Assembly: GCF_002078875.1 (NCBI RefSeq)
Contig: NC_034410.1
Coordinates: forward strand, 146,844,851-146,908,850
Reading direction: 5' to 3'
Source: Numida meleagris
Lineage: Eukaryota > Chordata > Aves > Galliformes > Numididae
DNA: 64,000 nt
The position numbers were made by a program, and so were the translations under genes. Below, one piece after another: positions 60,641-64,000 of the stretch (the first letter of the stretch is position 1; each line of letters starts with the position of its first letter). Below the pieces are notes generated by a model. That model made no database searches and was not told the origin of the DNA. It was given only the letters and a program-made list of their open reading frames with translations.

Positions 60641-61189
60641 GGTGCTCCAGCATAGAGCCTCAATGCTGCGCTGTCCCATTCTGTTGAAAATCCCACAGCA
60701 GCCCCACAGATCCAAAGCATGGTGCTGGGGAAAAACCCACCCTGCACCCCTGCATCCCCAAATCCCTGCAGTGACCCTCTGCTCCCTCCTTAGCCCCATG
60801 GCTCCTTAGCCCCATAGCTTGCCCTGCTGTCAGCTGGGTTCAGTCCAGGCTCAGCAGTGCAGATAGCCAGGAGCTAAACCCAAAACAGCCATTTTCTATT
60901 TCTTCATTCCTTTTTTCCACCACTTTTCCACCCCAATTTCCCCCCATTTTGCCATTTCACTGCACACAGGGCAGGAATTTCTGCAAGAAAGTGCAAAAGG
61001 AATCACCAGCATGAATGTGCCGAAAAATGGACCTCCCACCCTCAGCAGCCCCCAAACCCATTGCAATGCCTCCTTGGGGTGAAGCCAGCAGCCTCCCAAC
61101 CCCATCACCCCGTCCCCCTGCTGCCCCATCCCTGGAGTACCCCCCCTCCATTTGTAGGGCCTGGAGACACTCCCAGAGCCCATCCCCAT

Positions 61190-61832
61190 TTTGGCTTCCT
61201 CTAGATGTCACCCTCCGCCGCCTCTTCCGTCGCTGCGATTTTCCCTTCTCCAAGATCCTGCTTTTTTTTTTTTTTTTTTTTTTTTTAAATTCCTTTCTGA
61301 TCTCTTTCCGGCCATGTGTGATTGCAGTTTCCTCTGGGCGTCCATTTCATCAGCTCGAAATTAAGGAGCGGAGAGAGGGGGCAGCAGGCGGCCGCCTCCT
61401 TAAAAACCCCAAATCCCCCGCCACCCTCATCCCACCTCACCGGCCCCGCACCCCAGGTTGGGCACCTCATACCCTGCAGCCCCATTCTGCTTTGCACGGA
61501 GGCCGGGGATCGGTTTGCTCCGCTCGGCTGCTTTTGGGGTGACTTTGCTTTTTTGGGGGTGACTTTGCTTTTTTGGGTTTTTTTGCACCCAAGGTATCCC
61601 CAACCTTAAGGGCTCGTGGTGACCGGATGGTTTTTATCCCTCCAGCTCTGAAGCCGTCACCCATCTCCCCCTCCGACACCGCTGGATGCAAACGCCGGAG
61701 TCAGATTCTCCCACTGCTCGGAGAAAATCCCTGCAGAGGATTTGAGTTTTTTGCTCCCCCTTGGGTTCATCCCTTCATGCATGAGACAACCTCGGCTCTG
61801 CGGCTCCGGCGGGCGATGGCCACGCAGTGAAG
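61190..61832 (+). promoter_or_regulatory. Probable promoter / 5' UTR region of the PLC-gamma gene
   Basis: The sequence becomes CpG-containing around 61213-61240, 61360-61400, 61430-61530 and 61780-61826, just before the start codon. It also contains a 25-T tract (61262-61286) and a 22-base tandem duplication (about 61538-61580, GGGGTGACTTTGCTTTTTT twice). Promoter role is inferred from position and CpG content only; no TATA box or start site can be fixed. Confidence 0.4.
61262..61286 (+). repeat. Poly(T) tract (25 T)
   Basis: Uninterrupted T-run in the presumed promoter region of the PLC-gamma gene, about 550 bases before the start codon. Confidence 0.9.
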
Positions 61833-62052
61833 ATGTCCGTGTCCAGGCTCAACAGCGTCAATGGCTTTTTGGAGGACGGCAGGATGGAGGCAGGGGACAT
61901 TGGAAGGATCCTCCGCTGCCTGGAGATGGGCACCGTCCTCACTTTGTTCTATCAGAAGAAGTCACAGAGGCCAGAGCGAAGGACATTCCAGGTGAAGCTG
62001 GAGACCCGACAAATTATCTGGAGTCGGACACCTGAGAAGGTGGAGGGGGACA
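61833..62052 (+). CDS. Phospholipase C-gamma family, first coding exon (PLCG1-like)
   Basis: First coding exon of a phosphoinositide-specific phospholipase C-gamma gene, enzymes that cleave PIP2 to IP3 and diacylglycerol at the plasma membrane below tyrosine-kinase receptors. Frame: ATG at 61833, the first ATG after an in-frame TGA at 61782-61784, giving 73 codons plus one base and then a consensus donor (GACA|gtgagt). Residues 31-72 (EMGTVLTLFY, KKSQRPERRTFQVKLETRQ, IWSR...EKVEG) match the start of the PLCG1 PH domain nearly identically, and much better than PLCG2. Residues 1-30 (MSVSRLNSVNGFLEDGRMEA...) differ from the mammalian PLCG1 N-terminus I remember, suggesting a paralogue rather than PLCG1 itself. 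The phase-1 end fits the known continuation (I-D-I-R-E-I). The next exon was not found before 64000. Confidence 0.85.
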
Positions 62053-64000
62053 GTGAGTACTGGAGACAGGGACTGGGGACACATTGGTGGGGTGTCTGGC
62101 TGTGGTGGGATGTTGTAATGTAGTGGGATATCTTACCACGTTGGGATGTCTGGCAATGGTGGGATGTTCTACTATGGTGGGATGTCCTACAACATTGGGG
62201 CGATCTCCTGCAGGGGGATTCCTGGCCATGGTGGGATATTCTACCATATTGGGATGCCTGGAAATGGTGGGATGTTCTGCCAAAGTGGGATGTCCTACCA
62301 CAGTGGTATGCCTGACAATGGTGGGGTGACCTACCACACTGGGGTGATCTCCTGGAGTGGGATGCCTGGCAATGGTGGGATGTTCTTCCAAGGTGGGATG
62401 TCCTACCACATTGGGATGCCCAGCTATGGTGGGATGCCTGGCCATGATGTGATGTTCTACCACACTGGGATACCTGACAATGGTGGGATGTTCTACCATG
62501 GCAAGATGTCCTGCCACGTTGCGATCTTTGACCACACAGGGGTGATCTCCTGCAGTGGGATGCCTGGCAATGGTGGGATGCCTCCAAGCACAGGGAGGCA
62601 TAGGGGACAGGGGACTGGCCAGTGTCCCCAGTGGGCTGGTTCCCCTACGGCCTTTGCAGGGAAAACTTGTTCTCTGCTTGAGGAAATAACGCATTTCCTG
62701 CTCCTTGTTTTTTATTTGGGAGATTGCACAGGGCCAGGTCAGGATCTCAGCACTACTTTCCCATCGACCCTGATCTCCTGCCTCAGTTGCCCCAGTCCTG
62801 AATCATCTTTACCAACCTGGTCCATCCCCATTCCATGCTCACATGTGTCCTCCTGCTCACTGGGATTTTAGGGAAGCTCCAGGACCTCACTCCCAGCTTA
62901 ATGCCCAACTTCATGCCTGCCTGAACCATTCCAAATCCTCTTCTCAGCTTGAGAAGGGATTAGCAAGATACCCGACAGTGCTGATATCTCTATTACAGGG
63001 CAGTATGGGGATCCCAGCTCTGCTGGAGATGCCCCCTGCCCTTCAGGCTAATTACACGCTTCATTAAGCTGCTACTTGGACATGTGTCCATGCAGATGGA
63101 GTCCTCCAGAATGCTACAGCCTCAAGGTTAGGAGCTACAATGTCATCCTGCATTGCCTCCAAAATTTACCCCTTCCCATGTGCTTTCCAGCCCCTGCCAA
63201 CCCAAAAATACTTTGGAGGGGTGGTTTGCAGTATGGTCTGCTATGATGATGGCTAATTGACACTCATGCCTCCATCTGAACAATTAGAAATAAGATGGGG
63301 TTAACGCTTCTGGCTCAGGCAGAATCTTTTATTTCAGCCTTTAGATCAGCTTCACAATAGCATGGGGTGATCCCATGCAGGAGGCCTGGACTGCTCCATG
63401 TCCCACCCAAAGGAAGGACCAAGGGGCCACCTGGGCCAGCAGCATTTCCCAGCTTTGCATTTCCCTCCTGGAGCCTTTCCTTGCTTTTCTCTTAACGCAC
63501 TCAGGAAACTCCCAGCCTCTAAAATCTACCAGGCAGACCCTCCGTCCCCTCCCAACCACACTGCCCCTATTTTTAAATCCTTCTTTGTATCAGTGCTGCT
63601 TGCTTTGCATGAGAAGAGAAAAGGGATTTTCACAGTTGGATCTGGCTCCCAGCATGTTTTAATCACCAAGACCCCGGAGACAATGCAGGGAGGAGTTTGG
63701 AGACATACTTCTGCCATGATCGCTGCAAATCCGCTGCAGATGTGGTTTCCAGGAAGCCGCCAGCACGTTGCATTGTGCTGCACGCTCCCTCTCCTGGGTC
63801 CGAGCCTGGATCCTGGCTGTGTTGGCAACCATCAGCAAAGCCACAATAGCCACCAGCACCTCTCCCTTCTGCAGTGCCCTGCAGTGGGTAGGGTTGGGGA
63901 AGTGCCTCCAGTTTCCATCCTACAAAGCAGCCCCAAATATCTACCCATTTGCACTCAGAGTCTACAAACCATGGACAGCAGCCAGCTTCCCTTCCCCAAA
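62053..64000 (+). other. PLC-gamma gene intron 1 (start; runs off the window)
   Basis: Begins with the GTGAGT donor and continues past the window end. 62090-62590 is a minisatellite. 62600-64000 is unique, pyrimidine-rich sequence with no recognisable exon; I looked for an IDIREIKEIRPG-like peptide and did not see it. Confidence 0.7.
62090..62590. repeat. Minisatellite, ~18-21 bp degenerate unit, PLC-gamma intron 1
   Basis: Degenerate tandem array of about 25 units on the pattern GGGATGYCTGGCAATGGT / GGGATGTTCTACCAYRGT / GGGATGTCCTACCACATT. Alternating variants give a longer period of roughly 57-60 bases, and longer units containing GGGGTGATCTCCTGCAG are interspersed. It starts about 40 bases after the splice donor. 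Because most units are near-multiples of three, all-frame open readings arise (Gly/Met/His-rich on plus, His/Ser/Arg-rich on minus); these are not genes. Confidence 0.85.

Larger units (their letters stand above)
54121..61189. other. Intergenic region between ZC3H3 and the PLC-gamma gene
   Basis: Divergent intergenic spacer of about 7 kb. It holds degraded CR1 pieces (54430-54774, 54898-54985, 57432-57603), a G-run, an inverted polypurine/polypyrimidine repeat (56802-57104) and the 59935-60640 minisatellite. Elsewhere (55000-56800, 57610-59930) I see only unique non-coding sequence with no convincing exon. Confidence 0.6.

Noticed and set aside
60896..61542. Pro-rich and Gly-rich frames upstream of the PLC-gamma exon.
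   Set aside because: Low complexity, antisense to each other, spanning the poly(T) tract; likely promoter or UTR.
61952..62871. 211-, 226- and 241-codon frames on both strands.
   Set aside because: Translations of the PLC-gamma intron 1 minisatellite; periodic, with no family resemblance. The minus-strand ones also overlap the real exon antisense.
1..64000. CRISPR arrays, prokaryotic operons, tRNA or rRNA genes, intact viral or retroviral genes.
   Set aside because: None seen; the window is vertebrate nuclear DNA with only truncated CR1 copies as recognisable mobile DNA.

Overview
This is vertebrate nuclear DNA, almost certainly from a bird and probably a galliform. About thirty 5'-truncated CR1 retrotransposon fragments are scattered through it, recognisable by the reiterated ATTCTATG 3' terminus and the 'fCCCAGGGAGGTGG-like' 3' UTR body. 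There are no Alu-like or other SINE families, introns and intergenic DNA dominate, and only a few short exons can be read. Nearly all apparent open reading frames are chance frames in non-coding DNA, CR1 or tandem repeats.

Two genes can be supported. (1) The 5' part of ZC3H3 lies on the minus strand: a tiny first coding exon (53942-53987), a large second exon (50896-52243) and a third exon (49189-49384), with a CpG-containing promoter just above 53987. ZC3H3 is a nuclear CCCH zinc-finger protein of poly(A) RNA metabolism. Its zinc-finger exons were not recognised here, so 1-49188 is read as a very long ZC3H3 intron 3, possibly with unrecognised small exons. (2) On the plus strand, 61833-62052 is the first coding exon of a phospholipase C-gamma gene. 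It closely resembles PLCG1 in the start of the PH domain but has its own N-terminal tail. The two genes are divergently transcribed, with start codons about 7.8 kb apart.

Layout: 1-12190 is intronic DNA with conserved-element-like blocks and CR1 pieces. 12198-13828 is a tandem duplication in which one copy carries a large (GGGAT)n array with a 690-base assembly gap. 13830-44330 is CR1-peppered intron. 44330-45070 is the strongest conserved-regulatory-like block. 45070-49188 is intron. 49189-53987 holds ZC3H3 exons 3-1, with a GC-rich minisatellite in intron 1. 53988-54120 is the promoter. 54120-61832 is intergenic, with an inverted polypurine/polypyrimidine repeat and a roughly 30-bp minisatellite. 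61833-64000 is PLC-gamma exon 1 plus the start of its intron 1, which opens with another minisatellite.

The most interesting points are these. A PLCG1-like gene beside ZC3H3 looks like a whole-genome-duplication partner of the MAFB-TOP1-PLCG1 block. The exon 2/exon 3 junction of ZC3H3 is one base out of phase. A microsatellite expansion can be dated relative to a local duplication. CR1 3' ends are repeatedly amplified in tandem at independent loci. The intron holds AT-rich, repeat-free blocks that could be long-range enhancers. These rest on sequence reading plus remembered family knowledge; no alignment or database search was run.
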